From Corylus avellana (taxonomy: Eukaryota > Streptophyta > Magnoliopsida > Fagales > Betulaceae), in NCBI RefSeq assembly GCF_901000735.1, contig NC_081541.1, forward strand, positions 3,217,021-3,281,020: a stretch of 64,000 nucleotides of DNA, written 5' to 3'. Below, piece after piece: positions 34,546 to 45,530 of this stretch (within the stretch, counting starts at the first letter, position 1; every line of letters starts with the position of its first letter). A program made the translations under genes and the position numbers. The notes under the pieces are model-generated. The model saw only the letters and a list, made by a program, of their open reading frames with translations. It was not told the origin of the DNA and did no database searches.

Positions 34546-34860
34546 ATGGCTTCGGGTACTATTTATGCGACAATTCCTGCTATTGTTGCTGCTGCTGGGA
34601 TTTATTTCTTCGACAGAAACCATTCTAAATCCAAGGTAACAAAGCTTCTATATTTATCTGGTGACATCTCTCCAACACGTTTTATTGCTACTTTAAATTA
34701 CCATGTTAGTTTTTACATTCAGGAACGTGGAGGCGGGATTCGGGCAGCCATTGATAAACTGGTGGCAAAAGCAAAGGAAGAGGAGAAGACCACAAGGGCG
34801 CCAAAGTTTGCTCCACAGTTTGATGGGTTACACTGCTTTGAAACTTTGGTGGGTCGTTAG
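34546..34860 (+). CDS. Small membrane-anchored protein with C-terminal FAPQFDGLHCFETLV motif
   Basis: Two exons, 34546-34635 and 34723-34860 (phase 0), encode 75 aa. Exon 1 is a short N-terminus with a hydrophobic segment (IYATIPAIVAAAGIYFF) that could span a membrane. Exon 2 is charged (AAIDKLVAKAKEEEKTTRA) and ends PKFAPQFDGLHCFETLV plus GR. The tail matches the neighbour at 32270 at 13 of 15 positions from FAP to the final V. The 87-bp intron is a multiple of three and has no in-frame stop, so retention would add 29 residues. I do not recognise a named family. The position of the membrane segment suggests an anchored protein that displays its motif, which is inference. Confidence 0.75.
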   Translation: MASGTIYATIPAIVAAAGIYFFDRNHSKSKVTKLLYLSGDISPTRFIATLNYHVSFYIQERGGGIRAAIDKLVAKAKEEEKTTRAPKFAPQFDGLHCFETLVGR

Positions 34861-35268
34861 TTCTGCTTGCTCTACCTTCAAGATAATTATTCAAAGAAAT
34901 GTTTCATTTTAGGACAACAGATATATGAAACCTAGTGCTTCTGAAAGCAATGCTGTATTTTCTGTCACAATCGTTCATCAAAGATCATTTGTTTAGTCAT
35001 TCAAATTCCAGTGCCATAGAAGAGTAATTAGCTAAGAAAGAAAGTGCAGAATATTTTTCAACCAAAAGAAAACAGTACTGGATCTTCAGTGTGTTATTTT
35101 TCAAGCAATAAAACCTTCAGACAAAGGTGTGGAGAGGACGCATAAGCATATCTATTTACAGCATCCTGAGAAATAGAAAATTCATATTTCAGGTTCATAT
35201 TAACATTGCGTCTTAACTTGTTTAATAAGACATCAAGCGAGTGGAAAAAGAAAAGGTTTGAGGAAAAC

Positions 35269-35302
<34 letters not shown>

Positions 35303-35834
35303 GCTTAGAGATGAAAAGGAAAAGGTTTCATAATTATAACATGCCACTTACAAAGCCAAAACTGAGATGTGAAGGCACTCCTTTGTGAGGCAACAACATT
35401 AAAGCTGTGAACCATTTGTGCAGACAAACACAAGCATGGCCCTCAGGTTGCTTCAGCTATCACGATATAATTTCAAAAGAACCAAGTCTAAATCTAAAAG
35501 AGTGCAAAGCACTTCAATCTTTATTTAATTAGCGTATGATGTTAATGGAAACGGACCGTGTCAAGATGCAGCTAGATGAATATAAGCAATGAAAGAGTGA
35601 AAGGAACAAACACATAAACCCTGAACTACCTGCAATTTGGCAGCCTGGTATTCTACAAGAAAATTTCTGCTTCTAAGTATATACAATGAATCCATATATA
35701 TAATCTGATCGAGACAGTAGAGGCCACAGAGAACTTTTGATAGAGCATCTCTCTTGAACGGGATGAAGGCAATTCATATAAGATATGAGCTTGCACTTGA
35801 CATTCTTAGAAAGATTCTAGCAGCAGCACTTCAC
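34861..35834. other. Intergenic region between convergent genes
   Basis: This contains a (GA)n tract at about 35273-35300 and presumably the 3' UTRs of both flanking genes. No further gene was seen. Confidence 0.4.
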
Positions 35835-38247
35835 CTACAGTCTATTCCCTATATTTCCAAACCTTCTGGCCACACCAAATATAACTGCCTTAGTCAAGAG
35901 CCCCCGATCAAGACTACAAGCAAGTACAACAGCCCCACCAAAGATGAGGAGCTTTGATATATTCCTCCCCGAGGGTTTGTCAGATGTAGATGCTGTTTGC
36001 GTCTCTGACAAATCGTCGCTGCTTCCCAATGATTGCAGGTACTCTGAACTTATTTTGGAGTTGATCCGGGCCATAAAGGCTGGTTGAGAGAGTGGTGCGC
36101 CTGATGCTCTTGCTTTTTGGTAGGTGCGTAAGCCAGGTTCGATCTTCTTGACAGCTCCCCACATTCCTTTCCGTACTCCAAGCTTTACAATTTCCGATGG
36201 AATGCCCATATCTTCATGATGGAAGAGTAGCACCTCACAGGCAGTCAGCTGGCCATTACCTCTTTTCGATTCCACTGTTTTAAGTACAGTAGAATGACAG
36301 TTAACACAAATCCGCTCTAGTGAGTCTAGGAGTACATAGAATCAAACATGCTTGGGGCAAACAAATTAACAATGAAATGTTGTTCTATGGTAACTCAAAC
36401 TTTGAGATTGAGATTGGTTTTTAAGCCAGCTGAGAGAGTGAGTTAAATTATCAAGGAAAAAAAAACTAATTAATTGATTAAAAGAGAGTAAAGCGACATG
36501 ATTTACCGGCTCGAATGCACCAACTTGAGTAATAAAGGTCGACGCGTCTTGGTTTGTCACGCCTTGGGACAGAAGGGCAAGGTACTCCCTAAGATACAAA
36601 AAGAAAAACATGGGGCCTTTCGGGTTAGAAATCCAAAAAACTGAGCAACAAAGAAAATGAAAAGAAAAACGTTCAACACAAGAAGAAAATGAAAGAAGTG
36701 ATTGCATAACATTTCTGTTTGATATCAATACATGTCCTTTCCACTCCCTGTTTCTGTACATGTGAAAACCAATTGTGATACTACCCAAAACTACTAAATT
36801 GAGATTACTTCTAAGTTGTTCTGAAGTACCCTTCATGTGAATTAATTGTTTGCCTAACTATGAAGGTGCCACTCATATAACACCCCCAAAAGCATATTCG
36901 AGCATCCTAGCAATGACTTCCTTGGTATAAAAAAACATGGTTGAATTCAGAATACCAAAATTAACACCCTAACAAAGGCCCCTTGATCCAGACATGCAGT
37001 CCCTAAGAAAAGTGAGACAAGTCCCAAGTAAACATATGTTGCTGCCGTTTGAAAAAAAGATTTCCCTTCTCATACCTTTGTCACACAGTAATATGATCTT
37101 CCCGATGCCCATATTCGACGACCAATTATGTATTCTCTGTCTTTACAAAAGAAGGGAAACTGCACCATGATTCATTGAAAAAGATAAGCACGTCACCAAG
37201 ACAATCTATGAAGGAGAAAAAAAAAAAAACAGAAAGAAAATTGATTGGTCTAAATGATTAGGGAAGTCTCACCTTCCGTATCCACTGCACTATCATGGTT
37301 CCTGTGGCGGGACACTCTTCTATAGTTGTAGCAAATGCAAGCATATCATCCCAATTTAATCGGAACTCATCATCCCAAAATAAGTCCCTAACAATCTCTG
37401 GTGTGGCATCCTCAAAGACAGTGCTGCTACGATATTGTGGAGGACCACACTAGCAACCCCAACAACACAGAAACCAGTCAAACATATTGTCTATTGTCAA
37501 AATTTTAAAAAATAAAATAAAATTCCACGGGAAAAAAAGTAACTTCTGATACAATCTGATGTAGCTAGAGTAAAAGCAATCGTTCAAATACCACTTAATT
37601 GGTTTAAAGAAATCCTTTAAACAAAAGGTAAACCTACATCGAGATCTCTTCGCCATGCTTGGTAGCTCAAATTTGGGGCGGAGCGATCCATCATATGTAT
37701 CCAAGGAGGACCCCCATCTTTCATCTCTACAAGCTGGCATAAATGTTCTAAATCCTCCTCAGTCACTAAATTAGGCTTTTCTTCGTGGTGCTGTGACATA
37801 CTAAACAAGTAGAATCAACAGGTGAGATATCTGTTTCAAATCAAGTTCTCTCTCAAACAGACAAACAAACAATACAACTGTGCATATAGAATCATAAATA
37901 ACATTACGTAATTGAGATAACTTTATTAAGGTTCAATTGGCATCCCTCGGAGAGAATTCCTCCATTATCATATGTACAGCAGATGTAGGTACAAAAGTGC
38001 TATCCTCAAATAGGCCATTCCAAGTATAGGAGTCGTTACCATAATTCTTGGCTGTAAAACAGTTTTAGGATTTCATGATAAAATGAATTACTCACTACCA
38101 GTAATCATGATGACATTAGAAAATTCTATGAGCATGAAAAATTCCATATTATGATGAAAAATTTAATGCACAAATAATAACCTGAAGAACTTGAACAACA
38201 ATTAACAAACTCTCAAGTCAAAATAGTAATTAAATAATAACCAAAAC

Positions 38248-38281
<34 letters not shown>

Positions 38282-38541
38282 CCAATAAATCCTAAATACC
38301 TGCACTCTTCATATTCAGTAGGTGAAACATTGGACTGTCTCTTATCCTTCCCATTATCCGTGGTCCAAGAGGGCGATGAAGAAGCTGATAAATTAAAGGG
38401 TTTTGACACTAAACAGCTCAATTTGTCTCTTCCCATGGTTGCCCATTTGGGTTTCCATGTCCATCCAACCACAAGTCCAATAACAAAGGCTACACACATA
38501 GGAACCAGCAACACCATCGTTCCTGTAAACACTTCCACCAT
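35835..38541 (-). CDS. START-domain membrane protein, CP5-like
   Basis: Lipid-binding START-domain protein of the plant CP5 group. Six exons on the minus strand: 38300-38541, 37638-37800, 37273-37449, 37076-37159, 36507-36588, 35835-36274, giving 395 aa. An N-terminal membrane segment (MVLLVPMCVAFVIGLVVGWT) is followed by a linker, then the START core: DLEHLCQLVEMKDGGPPWIH, STVFEDATPEIVRDLFWDDE, NWDDMLAFATTIEECPATGT, KDREYIIGRRIWASGRSYYC, VDLYYSSWCIRAVESKRGNG and HHEDMGIPSEIVKLGVRKGM. The C-terminal tail has a second hydrophobic stretch (LLIFGGAVVLACSL). Start is the ATG at 38541. The ligand is unknown. The length fits the family and all junctions are canonical, so it should be functional. 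Confidence 0.9.
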
Positions 38542-39609
38542 TTTTTGTCTTTCCAATAGTTCATACAAAGCCTCAATGAAAGGCGCAAAAGCAGTTCAAA
38601 GTAATTCATCAAAAAATTCAAAAAAAGAAAGAAAAAAAAAAAAAAACCCAGATAATAATGGGAAAGAAATATGATTGTCAAAATATCATAATTTTGATGG
38701 TAATAAGTATGAAAAAGTTAGAAGGAGAGCAAAGCTCGAGGCTTTAACGAAAGGAAGCCAAAAAAAAGTTATCAGGCCCAGAAAAAAATTATCAAATATA
38801 TTTGGTGAAAAATCAGAGGAAGATGAAGTTAGAAGGTAGAGAGCTTGCGTATTAAGGATTGGGATATGGATTAGGACATGAGCGGTAGGCGGAGGGTTTT
38901 AAGAAAAAGGGTGGACTAGTCTGAGGTTCAATAAACTACGCCGTTTAATGGATTAGAAAGCTACACCTCTAGACAGTGATGTTGGGATTGGTGGACGAGA
39001 AGTTCCTTGAGATTACCAAAGAACGTGCGGCGGAATCAAACGCGAAAACATCATTGGTGGAGAGCAAACATCAACGAGAGGAGATGCTTAACAATCAAAA
39101 ACCGGCCAAAAGCCTCGAACTTGGACCGGAGTCCGGACCTCTCACCTTGCGCCACCACCATACCTACGGCCGTGAGACTTATTAATAGGAAACCCCTTAA
39201 CATCCTCGTAACATCCAGTGTGTACGGATAAGGATCCTCAAATTTCACCATTTGTAAACATTGAAAAAAGGAAAAATACAAATAGACATTATAAACACTT
39301 GAATGGGAAGGGAATAGTGTCGTGTGGGACTTTAACGCCAACGTGTTCTGTCACGCCGACAGGGCAACGGCACTTTTGCTCAGTGGCTTTCAAACGCTGC
39401 CACGTGGCGAAAACCAACTGAGCAAGCACTCTGGAGCTAGAGAAACCCCAGACCCGCAGGCTGCACGCCATCGAAGAACTGCACAAAACCCTATTCGAGA
39501 GCCCACTTCGATCTCCAATTCTCCGATTCAATACGGTCTCTGCGGTTAAAAAGCCCTCCAATTTTGACTGACAGCCCAACCGCGTCGCTCCACGTGCCGG
39601 TTCGCCAGA
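38542..39609. promoter_or_regulatory. Divergent intergenic region shared by two genes
   Basis: This 1068-bp interval separates the start codons of the minus-strand START gene and the plus-strand gene at 39610, so both promoters must lie here unless leaders are very long. GCCACGTGGC at about 39399-39408 is a palindrome containing a G-box core. Individual promoters were not resolved. Confidence 0.5.
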
Positions 39610-41607
39610 ATGCTCTGCTCGGTCCCGCCAGCCGGAAAGTCCGGTTCAAACTGGCTCGACCGGCTCCGGTCCAATCGGGGCTTCCCGACCACCTCCTCCG
39701 ACAACAACAACGACGACAATAACGACAACCTCGGACTCGACCACTTTCTACGCAACCAAAACCCTAGTGAGTCGACCCGCTCGAACTCCGGGTCGACTCA
39801 GTCCGACCAGGAACGGGTCGCTAATCGGACCCATGAAAAGGAACATCAGCCACAACAACAATTGTACAATCTCATGAGCAATGTTCTCTCCGAGCTGTTC
39901 TTCATGGACGGTGATAATGGTAACACCCAAAGCTCCAAACTTTCCGGGAAAAAGTTTCCCCGGAAACAAACAGCCCCAAAGTCGCTAACTACCTCAACAA
40001 CAAACAATAACACTCATCTCCAACGAGAAGAAGAAGAGAAAAGTCCTGCGTGTACGCCGAAAGACGAGAATGCCCCGACAACGGCGTCGTTTGGTTCCGA
40101 TAATCGTTTGACGAAAGTGAAAGAAGGGAATGTGGAAGCGGAGGAGGAGGAGAGAGAGCTGGTGGGGTATTCTGCTAGTGAGGTGACGGTGATCGATACG
40201 AGTTTTGGGGTTTGGAAGAGCGAGAAGGTGGTCTTTAGGAGGAAGAACGTGTGGAAGGTAAGGGAGAAGAGAAGGAAAGTGAGAAGCTTTGGGAGGAAGA
40301 AGAGGAAAGGGAGTGGTGGGTGTGATGTTGATGATGGTGATGATGAAATCGTTGGTGAGTTGATGAAGAAACCGAAGGTTTCGGGGTCGGAGTCCGTGGC
40401 GGGTTCGAATCGAGTAAGATATTATCTGTTTTGTTATGTTTGATTGTATGCATGTAATTCAGTTGCTTGCAGGTTGGGAAGTTATGCTTAATTGAAACCA
40501 GTACGGAGTTTGCATGATTTAGGATGTGGGTGTCTGATTATTCATGTTTGCAATCATTTTGAACGCCATTCTGTTTTGGTCATCGGGTTGATGTGGTTTC
40601 TGTCAGAATCTAATCTTTGGGACTTTTGTTATTGCATGTTTAAACCTTTGTATTTGCAGTCCGTTTTGATGGCATCTTGGCCGGTGATTGCATTTAGGTG
40701 AGGATGGGTCTCATAGTTGGGTGATATATTTTGGCATTTGAAACTCCTTGATCCAGAGTTGGGGATGGCTTTGATAATGGTTAAAAAGCATACGATTCCG
40801 TTGTCTTGTTGTTTGCATTTGTGAGATGAATGCACTATGGAATTGAAGAATTCGTATGTGGTTGTAATGCTTGTTGTGATCTCAGTTTCAATGTGATTGG
40901 TCTCATTTTATGCTGCTAAAGGTCGAACTCTTAGATACCTTCTTTTTAGCTTGTATGTATTGGCATGTGTCTTGAGTTTGGTGTCTGTTTTGAAACAAGG
41001 ATTTCAGCTTCCGTCTGGTGTTTTACATTCCATAAGATTATCTAAATTTCATGTCAATATTTAATGACCTTAGTGTGTTTGGACTTGGAAATTATTTTGA
41101 ATTATAAGTTTTCTCCCTAGTCTTAGATTAGTTGCTAGTGGTGGATTTTGCTTTGGTCATTTCTCTATCGAATTAAAAAACTGTCGGTTGATATTTGTCT
41201 TCTTTAATTGTTGGTATTTTATGAATAATTTTCCATTCAACATTGACAAAGACAAGGTCTGAGAGTGCTTGACTAACGTGGTTTGGATTTTTGACAAGTT
41301 CATCTTGCATATGCTTGTTGGATTGTCAAGAGCAAGTAAAGATAACTCTTTGGATTGTAGTAAAGATAATTCTTTGCATTGTAATAAACAATTCGTTTGC
41401 AGGTGACTTGTATAATGAAATGTTTGTTAATTTTTTTTTAAAAAAAAACAGCAATAGCAGTTTGGTAAATAACTTACTTTCATGTTTTTCAAGATAAAGC
41501 TTATCCAACTGTACCTTTTTTTTTTTCCTGAAAAAAAAAAAAAAAAAAATTATTCTATTGCTCTTAATGTAAGATAAGTCTCTATATATTTTTCTCTCTT
41601 TTTTTTT

Positions 41608-41652
<45 letters not shown>

Positions 41653-43169
41653 CTTTTTTCTGATACATGCTCTTTTCTATTGTTGTGGTGCCTTATCATT
41701 TTATACTTTTTTTTTGCTTTTCATGCTTTGGGTTTCATCAAGTGTTTATAGTTTTATATTAATTTGCTAAGCCAAGTTGAGTTTAGAGTAGGCGTCTGGT
41801 TATGGCTAGATGTATAGGCACTGAGCTATTCTGGTGGTGGACTGTTATGGTTTTTCGTGTGCCTGTTGTTAGTGTTCATGTTGAATTTTATTGAGGTATG
41901 AGGTCAATAGACTAAAAATTAGACATTCCTCTGTATGGTGATTGAAAATTTTCTGTTATTTCAAGTAATCAGGTGTGTTTGATGAATTTACAATAGAAAT
42001 GGAACAGTTGCTGCAATTTCAATTGTTTAATGTAAATTCTGCCTTATGTGCTGATGACATCCATTCTTGTACCTTAAAACATCGTTGCTCTATCATATGT
42101 AGCAACAAAGGCCTCTACAGGTTCCTGGCTCCTCATTTTGATTGTAGCATCATTTTTTTTTCTGGTTTTTGACATAATATTGAGCTTTCTGAGTTTCAAA
42201 ATGCTTTACTTGAAATAACACTAGCTATTCCCAATATTATTATAATCGTGAAATAAAACTGGAGGAGTAACTTTTCTAGTTGGTTATGTCATATAAGTTG
42301 TAGTAACTGCATTCATTTGTCATGCTATCTACGCAATGTTAGAAAGCTATAATTTTCATGAATGATTTTGTTTTATTGGCTGTTGAAGATGTAACTCAGC
42401 TTTTGCTAGCTATTCAAACCTTCCCCAGGAAAAAAAAACAAAAACAAAAAAAACTGTGGACTAGCTGTCTAGCTCTCTGTCAGACCTCTTTATTTTGCCT
42501 TAACCTGAAGTCGCATCAGTTTTTATGTCAACTTATTTGTATATAATTGGTTCTCCCTGTTTGAGGCACTTGTTCTTGAAATGAGATGTGGCAGATTTAA
42601 CCATCCTTCTGTAGGATTCACTTCTGGATTTGTTTGACTTAATTAACTATTAATAAGAAATCAATTAAGCGTGTTAACTTTTGTCTCCCTCAGTTGCATA
42701 CAAGTATGCTTCATCCCTCTTTAATCAGTGCCTCTCTGGTAGTAGAGTTACCAATTACAACATCATGCATTACTGTAACTGGTTCTGACTACGTGAGATT
42801 TGATTTTATGGGCCTAAGAACTCTATTTTTGCCTCTGCTGCCCTTTGTAGGGACAGAATCCTCAGAATGACTTAAGGGAAGAAGTGTGTAAAGACACACC
42901 AGATGATCTTACCCAAGTTCCTAAAAAGAGGCAAGTGCACTTGCTCTGCATAAGGTTTCTGACATTATTTTGATTCCAATTCTCATTGCTGTCTGCATGT
43001 CAACTAAAAATATAGAGTATAATGATTATCTTGCAGGTTTCCTTTTTCCAGATCACCTAAAAAATCAGGAAAGGGTAGCTCATCTGTTATCCTTATTAAA
43101 GGCATGCTTTCAAGCAAGAAACATGGAGAAAAGCTTCTTAAAAAATGCCACGAGGACACTCGGAGATAA
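39610..43169 (+). CDS. Uncharacterised plant protein with basic nuclear-type segment
   Basis: Three exons, 39610-40413, 42851-42930 and 43037-43169, encode 338 aa. It begins MLCSVPPAGKSGSNWLDRLR, which resembles the N-terminus of a small group of plant proteins of unknown function. A low-complexity Asn/Asp/Ser region follows, then LYNLMSNVLSELFFMDGD, an acidic stretch, EVTVIDTSFGVWKSEKVVFR, and a strongly basic run near residues 215-236 (REKRRKVRSFGRKKRK) that looks like a nuclear localisation signal. The C-terminus is lysine-rich (SSKKHGEKLLKKCHEDTRR). The second intron has a GC donor (AG then GCAAGT) and a normal AG acceptor. Intron 1 is 2.4 kb with long poly(T). No function is assigned. 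Confidence 0.75.
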
Positions 43170-44142
43170 TTCAAGTCATGAACACAGCTAACCGTCTTGA
43201 ATACAACTTCCTATTAAATGATTCTCTCTGCAGTGGCCTCAGCAGTCTTCTATCAGCATTTGGTTCTCCTTACGACTACTTTTCTCTCTGGAAGAAGTAT
43301 GGAGTTTTGGGGTTAATTCACACCTGAACGTCGAACATCTACCTTTCATACAATTGGTTTAACCAATCAACATGGTGTGAATATTTTTTATTCCCGTTCA
43401 AAATGAAAATATCATTTTTATTTTCATGTTTCTTGTGTACCTCCAAATTCTGTGTGTTTATGGGTGAGCATCATTGTCACCAGGCTTTCTAAACTGCTAC
43501 TCACTTCGATCCCATACGAGGAACTAGAAAATTGGATGAAATCGAAGGTTATTATTTAAATATTCTTGTGTGTTGTAGAGGTTTGTTGATTTGCTTTTAT
43601 CCATGGAGAGCATAAAATCAGATGGCACGCCCATTATTGCCTTTGTATGCTTTGTCAATCAGCAACAATTCTGGATATTGCTCTTGATCATCTCCATCAG
43701 TGTTGTTCAGTGCAGTCTCAGCAGAAAGATGAGCAGATTCAAACTGGCAGTCAGGTTTATTAATATTCACTTGCAACTGGATTTTGCCGCTTCAATTGCC
43801 ATTATCAGCTCACCAAGCATACAACATTGGGACCATTATGTAACAAACACTTTAAACTTGGGAAAAAGGCATCAGAGTTTCTTTGGATTGTATTAGATAT
43901 TTGGGATCAAATCCAACTTTAATCAAGTCACACAAATTAAGAGATAGGATCATAGGAGAGTGACTGTCAATTATAAATGAAAATTAAGAAATGAGAGAGT
44001 ATATGTACTACCTTCAGTTGTGAAGTCCGTAGGTCCAATCGATTTAGTCTCTATGAGAAAACAAGGTGTAGAAGAACTTGTTACAATATTGATTTGAAAA
44101 AGAAAAAAACTTGGGGGGGAAAATCATTCTTGAAGTTTATTA
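43170..44142. other. 3' UTR and intergenic DNA
   Basis: The first part is presumably the 3' UTR of the preceding gene. The short open frames have no recognisable relatives. Confidence 0.4.
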
Positions 44143-44514
44143 GGAAACTACACTTAGCCCATCAATCTACCACCTCATTTGCAATGGCTCCAATCTTTCA
44201 ATTAGGTTAATGTACTTTACCAATCTACCAATGAGGTTTTAATGTTTCCCTTTTGCCATGAAAAAGATTAAAATGCCCATAAAAATTAAAAAAAAAATAA
44301 AAAATCAAAGAACTGGTGACCCACGGGCGTGGCCATAGCCCATAGGTCACCAAATAGTGCCATGAATTATTATTATTATTATTTTTTCTGTCTTTTTTTT
44401 TTAGTGGGGGGTGGGGGTGGGTGAGGGAAAGGGGGACATTGCAATCTCTTTGATAGATTGATAGGATACATTAACCCAAATTAAAAACTTTGAGAGGTAG
44501 TAAATATAGTTTCC
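44143..44514. mobile_element. Decayed inverted-repeat element
   Basis: GGAAACTACACTTAGCCC on the left resembles GGAAACTATATTTACTACC read from the right, and GGTTAATGTACTTTACCAAT resembles GGTTAATGTATCCTATCAAT further inside. The flanks AGTTTATTA and AATTTATTA could be a 9-bp duplication with one change. It is old and has no coding capacity. Confidence 0.5.
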
Positions 44515-44585
44515 CAAATTTATTAATTATTCAGCTAAAAACTTGGTTTGGAAGGCCTTGAAGGTATATGTATGTTAAAAAGGAA

Positions 44586-45358
44586 GGGACAGGCTTACCT
44601 GCGGTAAACAAAACTACTGCATATCTGCGGTAGTTTTGTTGGAAGGCTGGGATTTTAAGTTGGGTTTTTTTAACTTCAAAGGCTAACGTGAACTTTTTAA
44701 AAAAAAAAATGCCGTCAAAAACAAACATTTTGGCCGTGAACACCCATCCAAACAAAAAACCCGAACATGTAAAAGATTCAAAGGGATGAAATCTAAACAA
44801 AAAACCCACTTGATCTGCTCGTTAATCGCGGCCTCACACTCATCGGAGTAGTTCTTGCGAGAAAGCGAGAGGTGAGGGACGGTGGGATGAAATCGAGCTC
44901 CTTCTTGGCCTCCTCGAAGGGCTGGAACACAACGCCGGTGGGCGGAAGGTCGTTCGGACCCTTTGACCCATCCAATACTTTTTCTACCCAAATCCTCTGT
45001 TTTGGGTAGAAAAAGAAAACAAATCTGGTCGGTCTTGGGTAGAAAAAGAAAAAGAAGAAAATAATCAACCTTTGGAGGAGATATGCGGCTGGTAGAGGTT
45101 CAATCCTGGCTCCTTGACCAAGACCCTCAGCCCTGGTGGCTACTACAGTCAGTGGAGCGCTGGTTTTGGGTATGGGGAGAAAAATGAGAGAGGAGACGGT
45201 CCGACGGTATGGGTTAACGAAATTTTTGACGGCATTTTTTTTTTTTTAATTCCACGTTAGCCTTTGGAGTTTAAAAAAGCCCAACTTAAAATCCCAGCCT
45301 TCCAACAAAACTACCGCAGATATGCGGTAGTTTTGTCTACCGCAGGTAAGCCTGTCCC
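44586..45358. mobile_element. Pack-MULE, 773 bp, carrying a ferritin gene fragment
   Basis: The long terminal inverted repeats are about 130 bp each and nearly identical, starting GGGACAGGCTTACCTGCGGT at both ends. A perfect 9-bp target duplication, AAAAAGGAA, lies at 44577-44585 and 45359-45367. Long inverted repeats with 9-bp duplications define Mutator-like elements. There is no transposase. Instead the interior carries genomic sequence of a ferritin gene on the minus strand. It sits 172 bp upstream of the mTERF start codon, so it may contribute promoter or leader sequence. Confidence 0.92.
44810..44980 (-). pseudogene. ferritin fragment: Captured ferritin fragment inside the Pack-MULE
   Basis: Ferritin is the plastid iron-storage protein. 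The minus strand reads VLDGSKGPNDLPPTGVVFQP, FEEAKKELDFIP, then after a one-base frameshift near 44883 TVPHLSLSRKNYSDECEAAI and NEQI. This is the extension peptide and first helix of plant ferritin. The match stops at NEQI where ferritin genes have an exon end, and a GT (44808-44809) follows directly, so genomic rather than cDNA sequence was captured. Later exons with the rest of the ferroxidase centre are absent. The fragment cannot make ferritin. Confidence 0.88.
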
Positions 45359-45530
45359 AAAAAGGAATATCTCGATGGACCATAAAATGTGAAAGACCTG
45401 AGACCTCATATTGGGTTGGGTAGGCCAAAACATTGGTCAGCATTTTTTCAAGTCCACAATTTCACTTCTCCATTCAAAGCACACCCGCGGCAAAACTGCG
45501 AACGCGCTGTTTACTGGTTAAAGAGAGCAA

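Noticed and set aside
36366..36836. 156-residue minus-strand open frame
   Set aside because: It reads through an intron of the START gene and overlaps the true exon 36507-36588 in another frame.
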